A DNA stretch of 64,000 bases from Uranotaenia lowii (taxonomy: Eukaryota; Arthropoda; Insecta; Diptera; Culicidae). The translations under genes and the position numbers were made by a program. Below the pieces are notes generated by a model that was not told the origin of the DNA, did no database searches, and saw only the letters and a list, made by a program, of their open reading frames with translations. Positions 45,215 through 59,303 of the stretch are shown one piece after another. Positions within the stretch are counted from its first letter, which is position 1. Each line of letters starts with the position of its first letter. The stretch spans positions 232,139,503-232,203,502 of the forward strand of contig NC_073692.1 in NCBI RefSeq assembly GCF_029784155.1, read 5' to 3'.

Positions 45215-45496
45215 CAACTCCTAAAACTCGGGAAAAGATTTTATTATTATTTGGATAATAATTTTTTTTTTTTTTTTTTTTATATTTAATTTGATTACTA
45301 TTTTTTTAAATGTTTTTATTTTTTATTATTATTTTAATTATTATTATAACTTTTATATTTTCATATAATATTTTATATTAATTTGTTTTCGTGTTTTAGT
45401 ATTTCAGGTTTTGATTAATTTTGAATATTGTAGTAAATCTAACGCGATATTTCGATATCGATATTCTTTTCGATATTTCTTAATATGCTTTTAACG

Positions 45497-45743
45497 ACTG
45501 TCTACTTCTGCCACAGATATGCGCTCTGGGAGGTAGACAGTGTGCTTTCAACTGGGGAAATTCTTATTTGACCGATCGCATCTGCACACAGATATTCGCT
45601 CTGCTATGCGATCAGTTTCCTACACGGTACGAGATTAGCACTGTGCCGGTGGATTGACTAATAAGATTTGTTTCCCGCTAATGGAACCACAGATATGCGC
45701 TCTGTATGTTACTCATTAGCTAAATCGTCATATGAACGATTTT
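45497..45743 (-). promoter_or_regulatory. Array of three hairpins with a shared apical motif, errantivirus leader
   Basis: Stem 1 is ACTGTCTAC (45497-45505) with GTAGACAGT (45533-45541). Stem 2 is GATCGCAT (45574-45581) with ATGCGATC (45606-45613). Stem 3 is GCTAATG (45677-45683) with CATTAGC (45714-45720). The stems differ in sequence, but each encloses ACAGATATKCGCTCTG, itself able to form a CAGA/TCTG mini-stem. A fourth plain hairpin, AAATCGT/ACGATTT, is at 45722-45742. The array lies between the leader splice donor and gag, so it exists only in unspliced genomic RNA. Packaging signal, translation element or insulator are possible roles. Confidence 0.75.
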
Positions 45744-45792
45744 GTTTACTTGCACAACCGGACCGTGATGGAAATCATGGAAGGAATAAGGT

Positions 45793-45833
45793 ACTTACAT
45801 TAGGGCTGCTATGATGATGATTGGTGCCATCAT
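45793..45833 (-). promoter_or_regulatory. env leader exon and splice donor
   Basis: ATG at 45833 opens 11 codons plus two bases (45833-45799), mostly hydrophobic (Ile/Ala-rich), then a consensus GTAAGT donor (45798-45793). The phase matches the env frame after the acceptor at 40411, so the leader plausibly supplies the start codon and signal peptide of Env across a 5.4-kb intron that removes gag and pol. Confidence 0.7.
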
Positions 45834-45905
45834 TTGCTGTTCCTTTTTTTTTTTTTTGTTTGAGTTTTTGTAATTTCAGCTGCTCGTTGATACGGGTAGT
45901 TTTCA

Positions 45906-46262
45906 CTTTCCCTTTTTTTTTTTTTTTATGCACTGTATTTTTTCATCGGTTTTGATTAACCTTTCATATTTGTATATCCTTTCGTTTGTTTTTCACTTTC
46001 CCCTTTTTTATGTTTTTAGGCACTGTATTTTTTTCATCGGTTTTGATTAACCTTTCATATTTGTATATCTTTTCACTTGTTTTTCACTTTCCCCTTTTTT
46101 ATGTTTTTAGGCACTGTATTTTTTCATCGGTTTTGATTAACCTTTCATATTTGTATATCTTTTCATTTGTTTTTCACTTTCCCCTTTTTTATGTTTTTAT
46201 GCACTGTATTTTTTCATCGGTTTTGATTAACCTTTCATATTTGTATATCTTTTCACTTGTTT
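45906..46262 (-). repeat. Four 90-bp tandem repeats in the errantivirus leader
   Basis: Units begin at about 45906, 45992, 46083 and 46173, each with CACTTTCCCC, a T-run, GCACTGTATTTTTTCATCGG and TTAACCTTTCATATTTGTAT. A partial fifth unit follows. The same four units in the same order occur in copy 2. Confidence 0.9.
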
Positions 46263-46336
46263 TTCACTTTGCCGTTTTTGCAGCAATAATTTTTTCTTTT
46301 CACTGTATATTTTTTCCGGAGGTAGTCGGCTCCGTA

Positions 46337-46346
46337 CGACTGCGCC

Positions 46347-46347
<1 letters not shown>
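46337..46347 (-). promoter_or_regulatory. Primer-binding site, copy 1
   Basis: The minus strand reads TGGCGCAGTCG immediately after the LTR. This is the form complementary to a tRNA-Ser 3' end that is used by several insect errantiviruses. The tRNA identity is from memory of the family. Confidence 0.7.
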
Positions 46348-47616
<1,269 letters not shown>

Positions 47617-48174
47617 GGCGCAGTCGTACGGAGCCGACTACCTCCGGAAAAAATATACAGTGAAAAGAAAAAATTATTGCTGCAAAAACGGCAAAGTGAA
47701 AAACAAGTGAAAAGATATACAAATATGAAAGGTTAATCAAAACCGATGAAAAAATACAGTGCATAAAAACATAAAAAAGGGGAAAGTGAAAAACAAATGA
47801 AAAGATATACAAATATGAAAGGTTAATCAAAACCGATGAAAAAATACAGTGCCTAAAAACATAAAAAAGGGGGAAAGTGAAAAACAAGTGAAAAGATATA
47901 CAAATATGAAAGGTTAATCAAAACCGATGAAAAAAATACAGTGCCTAAAAACATAAAAAAGGGGAAAGTGAAAAACAAACGAAAGGATATACAAATATGA
48001 AAGGTTAATCAAAACCGATGAAAAAATACAGTGCATAAAAAAAAAAAAAAAGGGAAAGTGAAAACTACCCGTATCAACGAGCAGCTGAAATTACAAAAAC
48101 TCAAACAAAAAAAAAAAAAGGAACAGCAAATGATGGCACCAATCATCATCATAGCAGCCCTAATGTAAGTACCT

Positions 48175-48180
48175 TATTCC
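48175..48180 (+). promoter_or_regulatory. Leader splice donor, copy 2
   Basis: GTAAGT after the short hydrophobic leader exon (48140-48174), identical to copy 1. The third hairpin (about 48230-48285) is retained downstream. Confidence 0.6.
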
Positions 48181-48459
48181 TTCCATGATTTCCATCACGG
48201 TCCGGTTGTGCAAGTAAACAAAATCGTTCATATGACGATTTAGCTAATGAGTAACATACAGAGCGCATATCTGTGGTTCCATTAGCGGGAAACAAATCTT
48301 ATTAGTCAATCCATATAAAAGTTATAATAATAATTAAAATAATAATAAAAAATAAAAACATTTAAAAAAATAGTAATCAAATTAAATATAAAAAAAAAAA
48401 AAAAAAAAAAAATTATTATCCAAATAATAATAAAATCTTTTCCCGAGTTTTAGGAGTTG

Positions 48460-48563
48460 ATGGAACGTTTCCACCCATATAACCTAAGAAACCGTGAAAC
48501 AAACGAATCAGATATGAATAGTAACCAAAATCCTATTCCACCACCTCCTCCTAACCCGTTACC
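48460..48563 (+). pseudogene. Truncated gag start, copy 2
   Basis: It begins [13 protein letters not shown] as in copy 1 and ends in the proline run, where (TA)n takes over. Confidence 0.85.
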
Positions 48564-48565
48564 CG

Positions 48566-49637
<1,072 letters not shown>

Positions 49638-51411
49638 TAAGGAACCAAATATCCCCAGGGATCAAGTATCCTCATTCTCCCCTAAGGATGCCAAGCTAGT
49701 AACGAAACATGAATAAAATGAGGATTATTTGTTTTAATAATGGTGCCGAAGCATGGAAGTTATAAGAGACGTGAATAAACGCTTAAAAAACGATTTTTTT
49801 TCTGTAAATTGTTTATCAAACTAATACACTTTTAAATTACTTTTTTGAATTATAAAAGTGAGCATTCTTGTAAACTTTCCAACAAAACCAGCTGTAGGCT
49901 TAAGAATTTTTTTTGGAGCATTTTAAATGACTGTTTAAATACATGGTTTAAACTCCTGAAAATATTTTTAGACGAACATTTCATGTACCTTATAAAACTC
50001 TGCTTATTGAAATCATGTAGGCTGTAGAAGGAATGGAACATTTATTGAATGATTTTTGTACATCATTTATTATTTTTTTTATTACCTTGAAACTTTTTCC
50101 ACAATGTTACATATATTTTTCGCAAACCACACATTGCACTATTACGACTCATTCTCTGATTGTCCAAAAACCAAAATTTACTGCGGCTTTGAACAAACAG
50201 AATAGTTTCACCTGAGATTCCCAACACACCGCACTGTCATCAGGTTATAAATTATGCAGCACACTGTTCCTGATTATTGAAAAGATCAATTTCTGACTAA
50301 ATTGTTTCCAAAAGGTACATCAATAACGATCATTACGTATTTTACACCGGAAACATTCTATTGTTGACATTTTAGTTGATTGCGCGACAACTTACTTTCG
50401 TAAACTAGTTATTCGACCGAATGACTTTTATGAAACCCATTTAGTGTATAGAAATTTTTGTTTATAAACGGTTTATAGACGCAACGATAAGTTATTTATT
50501 CGCATGTTTAAAAATCTAAGCGACTTGAAATGATCGTATTGAAACACAAATACTACAAATCAGGGCTTTTATACATATATCGAAAAAGGTTCATAGGATG
50601 GTATTCTAGGAGATTATCAAATATTTTATTTTTTCAAGTATGTATATAAATGTATTATAAGATACTCAATGTTCCAAATAAAAATCAAATATGAAAAGTT
50701 CAATATGGTTTTATAAGCTGGAAATATTATTCGCATGTAGTTGTCCTGGAGACTAAATTTAAGAAGGTTTTCATAAAATGCATTTTCAACGATTATCAAA
50801 TATAATAAAATGCATATAAATCATCCAATAGGATGAAAATTCCTGAAAAAAAAGTGTTACTTGGGTTGATCCTTTTAACTGGGTACCCTGAGCTTTGGCA
50901 AAAATCATGCAAAATCTGAAGATAAAATTTTCATTGACTTTTTTGGGCGTATTAGTTCTCATTTCACAGTTTATAATACGGTATTTGTTTATGCCGAGTG
51001 TTGCACTGGTGCACCACTAGGTGCTGTCAAACTGTTTGTTTATTTGGACGGTGACCGAGGGGAGAAAACAAATACGGTATAAGTGTCATACAAAAAGTTT
51101 GTCTACTACCCTATATTGCATACCTGAAGGCGCAATTTTTAATGTTCAGATAAAAGCCTTTTTGAATCCTTTTGATCAACATCCATTCGGAAGAAAAAAA
51201 AAGATCATTCTGAACTCGAGGGATCAAGTAAATCCATAGCATACGTTTTGAAAAACTTTTTCTTAAAAAAATAGGGAGCTTTCATTGCTTTGGAAATATG
51301 GCATTAAGAAGTACATATTATGCTCTCACAATTGACAAATTGGAATAAATATTATTTTTGTGATTTTTTCGTGTGGGAAACATTTTAAAATGATAAAAAA
51401 GATATTAAAGT
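49638..51411. other. No gene seen
   Basis: AT-rich. Several short frames have no recognisable content. Confidence 0.5.
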
Positions 51412-52082
51412 TAGGGTTGCCATCCGTCCCGCTTTTTCGTTGAATGTCCCGCTGTCCCGCTTTTTCCTCGAAATGTCCTGCTTTTTTTCTTGGAAAACTT
51501 TTACTAGGATAACTGACTAACACTAACACAATTGTTCTTGGAGCACGTTCAACTAATGTATGAAGAAAATATTGTTTTGGTTGCTTCCAATTAATTATAG
51601 AATTAAAGAGATTATTTTTTTCGCCGGGATCTTAATTAAACTGCCTTTTATTGTACACCTTCTTTTTTGACTCAATTGTCCAAAGTATACAAGGATGGAA
51701 ATTTTTTTTGAGTTTTCATATTTTTACACAAATTACCAAACAAATTAATTTAACAACAACAAAGGTTTACGCGCTATTAAATCAGCCGTTTACATGAACG
51801 ACTTTAAGTACTTTCTTTCAAATAACGTGTGAATTCGCGAGAATCGTGGAAAATAACGGTGCATATGGCAAAAAAAGTGTAAATAGAAGTCATGTAAATA
51901 AAAACTGAGCAAAAATCAATCCGCGTTAAAAAAAACTTAGTGTACTTTCTATGAACGAGTTTGGTTGGTGGTATAAGTTTGGCTACGCAATTAAGAGTTT
52001 CTAAAATGTCCTGCTTTTTTCGGCTCTGTCCCGCTTTTTTCGTAAAATGTCACGCTTTTTCTGGAAGTATCTGGCAAGCCTA
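51412..52082. mobile_element. Non-autonomous hAT-like element (671 bp)
   Basis: The ends TAGGGTTGCCA and TGGCAAGCCTA are inverted copies. The flanks ATTAAAGT (51404-51411) and ATTTAAGT (52083-52090) are 8-bp near-identical direct repeats (7 of 8). Subterminal TGTCCCGCTTTTT-type motifs are repeated at both ends. No coding sequence. Confidence 0.78.
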
Positions 52083-53532
52083 ATTTAAGTCATATTTTGT
52101 AAGATTTTTAAAACAAAGTGCAAAAGCACAAATAATTTTTTTTTAAATTTTTGTAATAAGTGTTTGAGTGTTTTGTTCTATTTTGCATTTTTTTTCTAGA
52201 ACATTTGATTTATCTGAAGTTCTAAATCATATGTTATGGCTTTAAAAAGATTTAACGTTCTTAAGGAAATTTTCTTAACCATCGGCTCAAAATTGAGCGA
52301 CAAAATTATTTCGTTAGAAAATGATTGTAGAACGAATTTTGGCTTTTGTAAGAAACACTGCTAAGTATTATTTTAAAATGTTCACACAAAATATTCCTAA
52401 ATTCTATTGAAATCAGTTTTCTTTTGAGCTAGACGCCAAAATTGAATTATTTTTAAACTTATTTCATGACTTAAAAAATAATTCCACCGTTGTCACCAGC
52501 ATTCAATTTTCTTTTGTTGCTCAAATTATGCGACAGAATCAATTATTTGAGGACTTCTGCTTGCGTTGCAGTTTTTGAACCATGATATTGTAAATATTTT
52601 ATCAAATGTTATGTGCTTGATTGATTTCAATGAATGGTTCCTGCTCAGCAGTAAACAATTTGAATTATTCAATTTTAAGTGGAATAATGGTTGCCGCAAT
52701 CAGATTTGCAATCACTTTATGGAGAAAGAAAACCGCATATAAGTCATGGTTTTGGCAAAACCAGGCCAAAAATGTAAATGGATTACATTTGCCAAACAAT
52801 GTGAACAACAGGAAAAAAAACTGCAACTTCATATTCCCCTGAATCCACTACTCAGTACCTAGCTATCGTAAATCAAACTAAAATTATGCTCGGTTAAAAT
52901 ATTTTTATCCATTCAGGAAAAAGTTTCCATTCATTGTCAGCAGACACCGTGTGCCACGTGGAAAATGGAAGTTGAAACCTTGAATGGGAAAACCAAAATT
53001 TTTAACACAGTTGCTAGCTCGTTAAACTCTCTTACTCTTTCTCGCTGGCGGAACACGATCAACACGGTACGGCGAATGAAATCCTGTTCGGAAAAGTAAT
53101 TTGTAAAGGTTTTGTGATTTCATGGAAAGTACCCGCCTGGCCGTTTCAGTTTCATTTCGCGTTTCGAATTAAATATGTACTGGCTGACAGTAAAACGATG
53201 GAGTTTGTATCGGGGTTATTTTCGCTGCCTTGGAAAAAGATAACTTTGAGCGAAATATTTCATTCTGGTTCATTGTCAGCTGAATAAAGCCATAGCAGTA
53301 ATTTCAAAGAACAAAATTAAAACCTTGTGAGAAGAAAAGTATTTTTTTAAGTGTCGATAAGTCTCTAAATACCCGTAAAACCCAAACCAACCAAAATCAA
53401 TCATTATATCTACTTACTTTTAACGAAGAATCATTTCGCTTGTACATAAACAATTTTAAGGTTGATGGAACATCAAATTGATGTAGACAGAAAAAATATT
53501 GGTTTCACCAGTTATTTTTAAATATCCAAAAA
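52083..53532. other. No gene seen; less AT-rich block at about 52900-53240
   Basis: The block around 52900-53240 has more balanced composition and no repeat match within the window; it could be host non-coding sequence. The rest is AT-rich. Confidence 0.4.
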
Positions 53533-53999
53533 CATGCGATTTTCACCCTACTAAAAATAGGTAAGATGCAGAAAAGTTTTGTTTTTGATGAAAATCAAAT
53601 GAAAAAGTTTGAAAATTTATAGTTTTTGATATACATATTTGTAATGTCAGCACCAATTGCAGTAATTTTTGGTTTTGTTCGTATTGAATTTTACATTCAA
53701 AATGTTTTTAAAGAAAAAACATATAGGTGCTGCATACATTTAGGGGTAAAAAATGCTACAACAATTACTACTAGCTGTAATCATAAAAATTTATATTTAA
53801 ATAGATGAAAATTAGAAATTTACAAACGCGTGATGCAAAATAATTATATTCCAGCATATGGAAACGAGATTTAAAAGGTGAATCTATGAAATGCATTTTG
53901 ATGCATTTTAGCCCAGACTGAATTACAAAAATATTTATTTACAAAAAATTTGGTGATTGTACGAATAATATTTTTACACCAACAGTGTTGGTATAGGAT
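53533..53999 (-). repeat. Dispersed repeat R, copy 2, first part
   Basis: Reverse-complement relative of 8361-8840, including the exact block around CCAACAGTGTTGGT and shared words ACCCCTAAATGTATGCAG and CACGCGTTTGT. It is interrupted at about 54000 by the LINE and continues at 55222. Confidence 0.8.
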
Positions 54000-55221
54000 A
54001 ATTAATTTATTTATTATTTATTATAATTGAATTCATCGAACATAAATGTTTAAATGAAAAGGTTTAGTTACAATCAAATTAGTAAAACAATTTGGACTGA
54101 CGAATTCGACGAATAAATCGGCTGGATGATTCTTCGAACTGATGCAGGTGCTCAGCATCCTGAAACATACGCATCATTGCACTGAGTGGTTCATTGTAGC
54201 CATACGATGTTCGGTGGATTTGATGTGACAGCAATGAATTAAATCGCAGAGTTCTCGATGGGGCACTGAGGTTTATCATCCTTAGAAGATTTGGCGATTG
54301 AACTTCTCCATTCATAATCTTAACAACGAAAGAAGCCTGTTGAGTCTTTCGGCGACATTCGAGGGTTTCGAGACCCAAAAGCTGACACCGATCTGAATAT
54401 GCTGGAAGATCTTCGGGATGACGCCAAGGCAGGTGTCGCAAGGCGAATCTGACAAACCGCTTCTGTACACGTTCAATCCTCAAGATCCAACTTAGTTGAT
54501 ACGGAGCCCAAACTACAGCAGCATGCTCAGTTATAGATCTGACGAGGGCGCAGTACAGTGATTTTAAGCACAAAGGATCTTTGAACTCACGTGACACTTT
54601 GGTGATGAAGCCGAGCTGACGATTCGCTTTGTTGATAACTGAAGAGCGTTGACTGTTGAAAGTGAGCTGCGCATCAAGGATCACGCCAAGATCATCCACT
54701 TCAAAGACCCTTTTCAAAAACTGGCTGCCGATACTATAGTCATAAGGGATCGGTGTCTTATTCCGGTGAAAAGTTATCACAGAGCATTTTGAAACACTGA
54801 CTGTTAGTTTGTTCAGTCTACACCATTCATCAAACTGGTTCAGCAGAGATTGGAGGCGAATGCAATCAGCAGTACATTCCACTGGCAGAAATATTTTAAG
54901 GTCATCAGCGTAACCAATTTTCGTTCCGTCTTCTAGGCTTGTAATCAAATCGTTAAAAAATAGCGCAAATAATAATGGCCCCAAATTACTCCCTTGAGGG
55001 ACGCCAGATCGATTGGGAAAAGGATATGAAATGCTAGTGCCGTACTTGATCCTTATGCAGCGCTCGGTAAGAAAGGATTTCAGCCAAGCAATCATGTTGT
55101 CATGAATGCCAAGCTTGGCAAGCTTAGCGAGCAAAATCTTATGGTCAATCGCGTCAAAAGCGGCTTTGATATCTGTATACACCGCATCGACTTGTTTTTT
55201 ATTTTCCAACTGATTGAGGCA
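54000..55221 (-). mobile_element. 5'-truncated non-LTR retrotransposon inserted in repeat R
   Basis: The minus-strand element begins inside the RT domain near 55221 and ends with a short AT-rich tail of TAA-like units (54030-54000), the mark of target-primed reverse transcription with 5' truncation. R sequence flanks both sides. Confidence 0.85.
54079..55220 (-). pseudogene. LINE reverse transcriptase, 5'-truncated but open
   Basis: The open part starts near NQLENKKQVDAVYTDIKAAF (first Asp), then GVPQGSNLGPLLFALFFNDL, an intact GYADDLKIF catalytic box, a DLGVILDAQLTFNSQRS thumb region and the C-terminal RIERVQKRFVRFALRHLPW block, to a stop at 54079. The endonuclease and N-terminal RT fingers are absent. 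It is related to, but distinct from, the LINE at 23.9-27.7 kb, and the lack of stops suggests a recent insertion. Confidence 0.88.
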
Positions 55222-55470
55222 AAACGATATCGATATCAATATAAAGTGTGTAGATCATGCTGGGTAAATAATTTTACGGCATCAAAAAATGTAAAAATGT
55301 GTACATCTTTTGCTAATTTTTTTGATTTTTTTTTATGAGATCAAAAAACTTAAAAAAAAAACTATCTCACGATGTAAGCAACTATATTATCATCGTTTTA
55401 TTATCGTTAAAAGATAATTTCATTATATTTCATTAAAATTAAACTTGAATAAGTGTTATGGTATACAAAT
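55222..55470 (-). repeat. Dispersed repeat R, copy 2, second part
   Basis: It aligns in reverse with about 8110-8345 of copy 1: CATCAAAAAATGT, AAAAGATAA and GTGTTATGGTATACAAATG blocks occur in the right order. Homology ends near 55470, short of the copy-1 start. Confidence 0.7.
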
Positions 55471-56475
55471 GGGGGAGATCTGGCAACATTGACAAGTGCA
55501 GTTTTGTTCTCCCTGACCGGCGAAATAAATTTGATTTTGTGCGTGCAAAATTGATTATTCGGCTGATTTGTGGTGTTCTTTTACCGCGCGATGTGCCGGC
55601 GACTCCGTGTGTTATGATTTTTTCGGAAAGTATCCATTCGTTTCTAAGTTATTTTGCAATAATTAGCAATTTGTTTCGCAAATAAGACGATGAACATGAA
55701 AAAACGTGGGGGTTTTCTGTTCTAAAATGTTCTTGTGCTAAAATTTTGTGATAATCGCGTTAAAAGCTTCAAAGCTCGAGTAATGGGAGTAACGGAACGG
55801 TGCGATTCATAATAGTATAAAATGTTTAAAAGTTGTGCCGTAGGGTTATGTGATGGCATATGAAATTTTCAAAGGATATTTTGACCAAAATATTGAAAAT
55901 CCGTCATCAATCTCAAGTTTATTACGAGGATTCCAAAGCTAAATATATTTTGTATATAATCTAATACATTCAAACTAAACATTTTATTAGCTGTCAGTAT
56001 CGATGTTCTTTGAAAGCTTCTTATCCTTCAATGAAGCTTGGTTAGAATTACAAAAATGTGACCAAAAGTGTTATACATAAGTCGCAAAAACGCCTGAAAA
56101 CAGGGGCAAGTATATAAGTTAAAGACGGATCTACTAAATCACCGATGCAACCAACATCAGAATCATCATCAGACGCATCAAGCTTCCCACGACCGTCCAT
56201 AACCAGCTACCCAACATTGCACGTGCCGAAGACGACAACAAGGTGTCATCTTGCCAGCCGGTCAGCCATCCAGCCAGCCATCCATCCAGCCAGCCAGCCA
56301 GCCATCATCGTGAGAAATAATTGTATGCATGTTTCACAAGAAAGGTTAGGAGAGAGCTAATAAATAAGAGTGATCCAGGAAATAAAGACAATTCGTTTAG
56401 TGATCGTCGTGGTAATTAGTTCGTAGTTATTTTTTAAAAATCCGAAAAGGCCCCGAAAGCCTTTAATTTATATAG
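55471..56475. other. Non-coding; possible solo-LTR-like block at about 56070-56470
   Basis: A TATA-like GTATATAAG at 56108, a less AT-rich stretch and AATAAAG near 56381 are arranged as in an LTR, but ends and duplication were not identified. A CAGCCAGCCATC microsatellite occupies about 56254-56307; the open frame across it is repeat-derived. Confidence 0.35.
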
Positions 56476-57538
56476 TAGAGATGTACGGAACAGTGGTATT
56501 CGGCGAACGACCGCATACCGAATATTGACCATTTCAACTATTCGGCCAAACGAATATTCGGCCGAATATTCGGTCGAATATTTTATAGAGTTTCCAATGA
56601 AAAACCCTTAAGCGATTATTTCAATGCTTACTATTTTAACCATATTTATGCCCCTCATGTTTTTTGGCGATTATTTTCAACCAGATGATATTATCGAGTG
56701 ATGAATTACAAGATTTTTAATTAGGGGTCTTTCTGATTTTTAAAATGTAACGAATAACTGATAAGACATCAGATTTCTAGTCGCTTCAAGGGCGTTTATC
56801 AGCGAAGAGATTGCGTTCCTGTGGAATCTGGGATAAAACATGTCGAAACAGGTGCTAAGCTATTTGAAATTGCTTCTCTGATCTGAGCAAGATATCTTTG
56901 AAATAGTTGTTGAAAAGATAGATGATCTTTAACCTTAAGCATACCATACTTTCAACCACACGTATCCAGACGGTCAGGCATCTAGAACGATTTTTGAAAA
57001 AAGGCAAAATTTATGTACATATATTTTGAAATTTTTGAAACTTTGAACACAAAATCTAGAAATTTTCAAGAGGAATTTGATTTTTTTATTTGATTTATCA
57101 AATAATCTGAATAAACCCGAGCAAAGTAAGGGGGAAGTATTAAACAATATTTGAACCTCCCGGGCAGATTTGACTTCTCTGGATTCTTTACTGGATTTAT
57201 GGACAAGCCTGAATATATCCAGAAAATCTGGAATAAACTATAATTAATGTATAAAGCGATACCGTTCAGCATTCTCCTGAACGATCTACAGTGAAAGATA
57301 CGCGGATACACCTTAGATGTTTTGCTGAAACCATAAGTTTTCAATGATTATGTAGCTTTTACATAATACATTTTGGATATTTTATAAATTATCAACAAAA
57401 TTTTGAAAAATGTACAAGTCTGTAGTAGATATTCGGCCTATTCGGCCGAATACTTAGCTCAACTATTCGGTGAGCCGAATATTCGGCTTAACGGTTTGTT
57501 GGCGATATTCGGCCGACCGAATATTCGGTATATCTCTA
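56476..57538. mobile_element. Non-autonomous hAT-like element with ATTCGGC arrays (1.06 kb)
   Basis: The ends TAGAGATGTAC and the reverse complement of GTATATCTCTA match. The flanks TTATATAG (56468-56475) and ATATATAG (57539-57546) agree in 7 of 8 bases. Both ends are packed with ATTCGGC/GCCGAAT motifs, likely transposase-binding subterminal repeats. The interior is AT-rich and non-coding. Confidence 0.75.
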
Positions 57539-57621
57539 ATATATAGTTTTCCCAATTTGACTTTCGAGCGATAAATTCTACGATATTCATGTTTTTTTCT
57601 TTCTTTGTTTTTTGGTAATAA

Positions 57622-59295
57622 CAGGGCTAGAAGTTGGTCACTTTTTAGTAACTTTGTCACTTTTTTCAGGCTGGTCACTCACAAGTTACTTTTTTCGAAA
57701 TTTGGTCACTAAAGTCACTATTTTTTTAATAATTTCCTTAGCTTATTTTTTTCTCCTTTTCTTCCCTTTCGAGTCCTGTGGGAATTCATACGATCTAAAT
57801 TGGGACAATGGATCAGATTCAGTAAAGGAATATTATTGTTTTGTTCTGCTTTGATGTATAACATTTAAACATTATTTGGATGATAATTTGAATTAAAATA
57901 AAAATCGTTTTTCGCCTTAAATAATATATATTTTTTTGTTTATTTGTGACACTTTACTAACGTTGTGACATTCGTGTCAAGAAAAAAATGTATTATTAAT
58001 AAATTTATTACATGAAATATTTCCTAAAGAGACACTCCTACATGTTTGATCAAGATTGAGACCAATTGAATCGAAAATATCAGATATTTCATTTATAAGT
58101 TCCTTTATTTCTAGACATTTTGCAATCATTCGAAAGATTGGTAGCTATACAAAGATATCAATTAATGATTTCATAACCTATTTGTAGTTTTCGATAACTT
58201 TGAATAATTTCTGTACTTTTTTAGAGGTTTACTGGTATATTTTCTACAATATTCCAAGAAATTTCTGAGGTGTCTTTTGGATCTGTTTTTTTTTGTCGTG
58301 TAACATTTAACACGGTGTTAAATCATTTGTGAATATATTTTTTTAATTCCTTCCTTTTTGAACTACGTTTTTTTCTAATAAATTTTTCTAATGATTGATA
58401 TGTGAATCATGCAATAAAGTCTGCAGTGAATCTTTTTGGAAATGTTTCATTTTTGAATGTAAATTCTTTTTGAGTTAGTTTTAAATTTGAAAAAAAAAAT
58501 TTCTACCTTAAAGATTAGTCTCTTAAATTTTTTTAGCTTTTTTTTTGTGTTGTTATCTTGAATCTAAATCAACTTTACGCTAAGCTTCTTTGAGTTGCAA
58601 TCTTCTGTCAATATTTTGTCGTTTTTTATTTTCAATCTTATATCATTACTTTGTCACTTTTTCATGACGACCTACTAATTTTTTATTTCATGACTCTTTC
58701 ATGAAACGAAATTTCTGTAAATGTAAATCTTAACTCAATTTCAAGTACATTCTTTAAACTTTTTGTAGAACATGTGCTGGTTTTTCATTTAAATTTGTAA
58801 ATTTCTCACATAAAAACAATTTTGTTTTAAATTTTTGGATTCTTTTAATTTATTCCGCATTGTTAACTTTTTTTAATATAATTTTAAACCTTTTCACTTG
58901 TTTTAATGACATTGAAAAATTCGGATTTGGGTGTATACTCTATAGAGTGAAGAATAAAGAAAATGGATAAGCTCGAAGTTTTTGTCGGACTTAGTTGTCC
59001 TAGTCCTTTGGGTACGATCTTTTGGTTTCTTTCCATTGTTTCCTTAGAACTTTAGGATTTTGCGGTCGTAATTCTTAAATTATCTAAGCTCATTCAAAAT
59101 GTTCCTCTTTTGTCCAACGTATAGTGCTTTTCTACTAGTGAGACCAAGAGACTTTCAAAAAACGTTTTTCAATTAACAGAATTGTCTTTCAAGCGATTTA
59201 TTTTAGTTTAGTTTAGGTCACTAATTTTACCCTAATTTTACTTCAAAGTAACTATTTTGCCCTACTTTTTTACCGCTTGGTCGCTTCTAGCCCTG
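57622..59295. mobile_element. Non-autonomous hAT-like element with CAGGGCTAGAAG ends (1.67 kb)
   Basis: The left end CAGGGCTAGAAGTTGGTCAC is matched by the reverse complement of GGTCGCTTCTAGCCCTG on the right. TAATAA flanks both sides (57616-57621, 59296-59301). GGTCACT motifs recur near both ends. The interior is very AT-rich without coding content. Confidence 0.75.
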
Positions 59296-59303
59296 TAATA
59301 ACA

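Noticed and set aside
45497..45720. Regularly spaced short repeats that might suggest a CRISPR-like array
   Set aside because: There are only three copies, each inside an inverted repeat with its own stem, in a eukaryotic retroelement leader.
45481..45720. Su(Hw)-type insulator as in gypsy
   Set aside because: Position is comparable, but I do not see the gypsy-type binding-site consensus; kept only as an alternative role for the hairpin array.
56145..56360. 71-residue Pro/Ser/Ala-rich frame
   Set aside because: It is driven by the CAGCCAGCCATC microsatellite, with no conserved domain.
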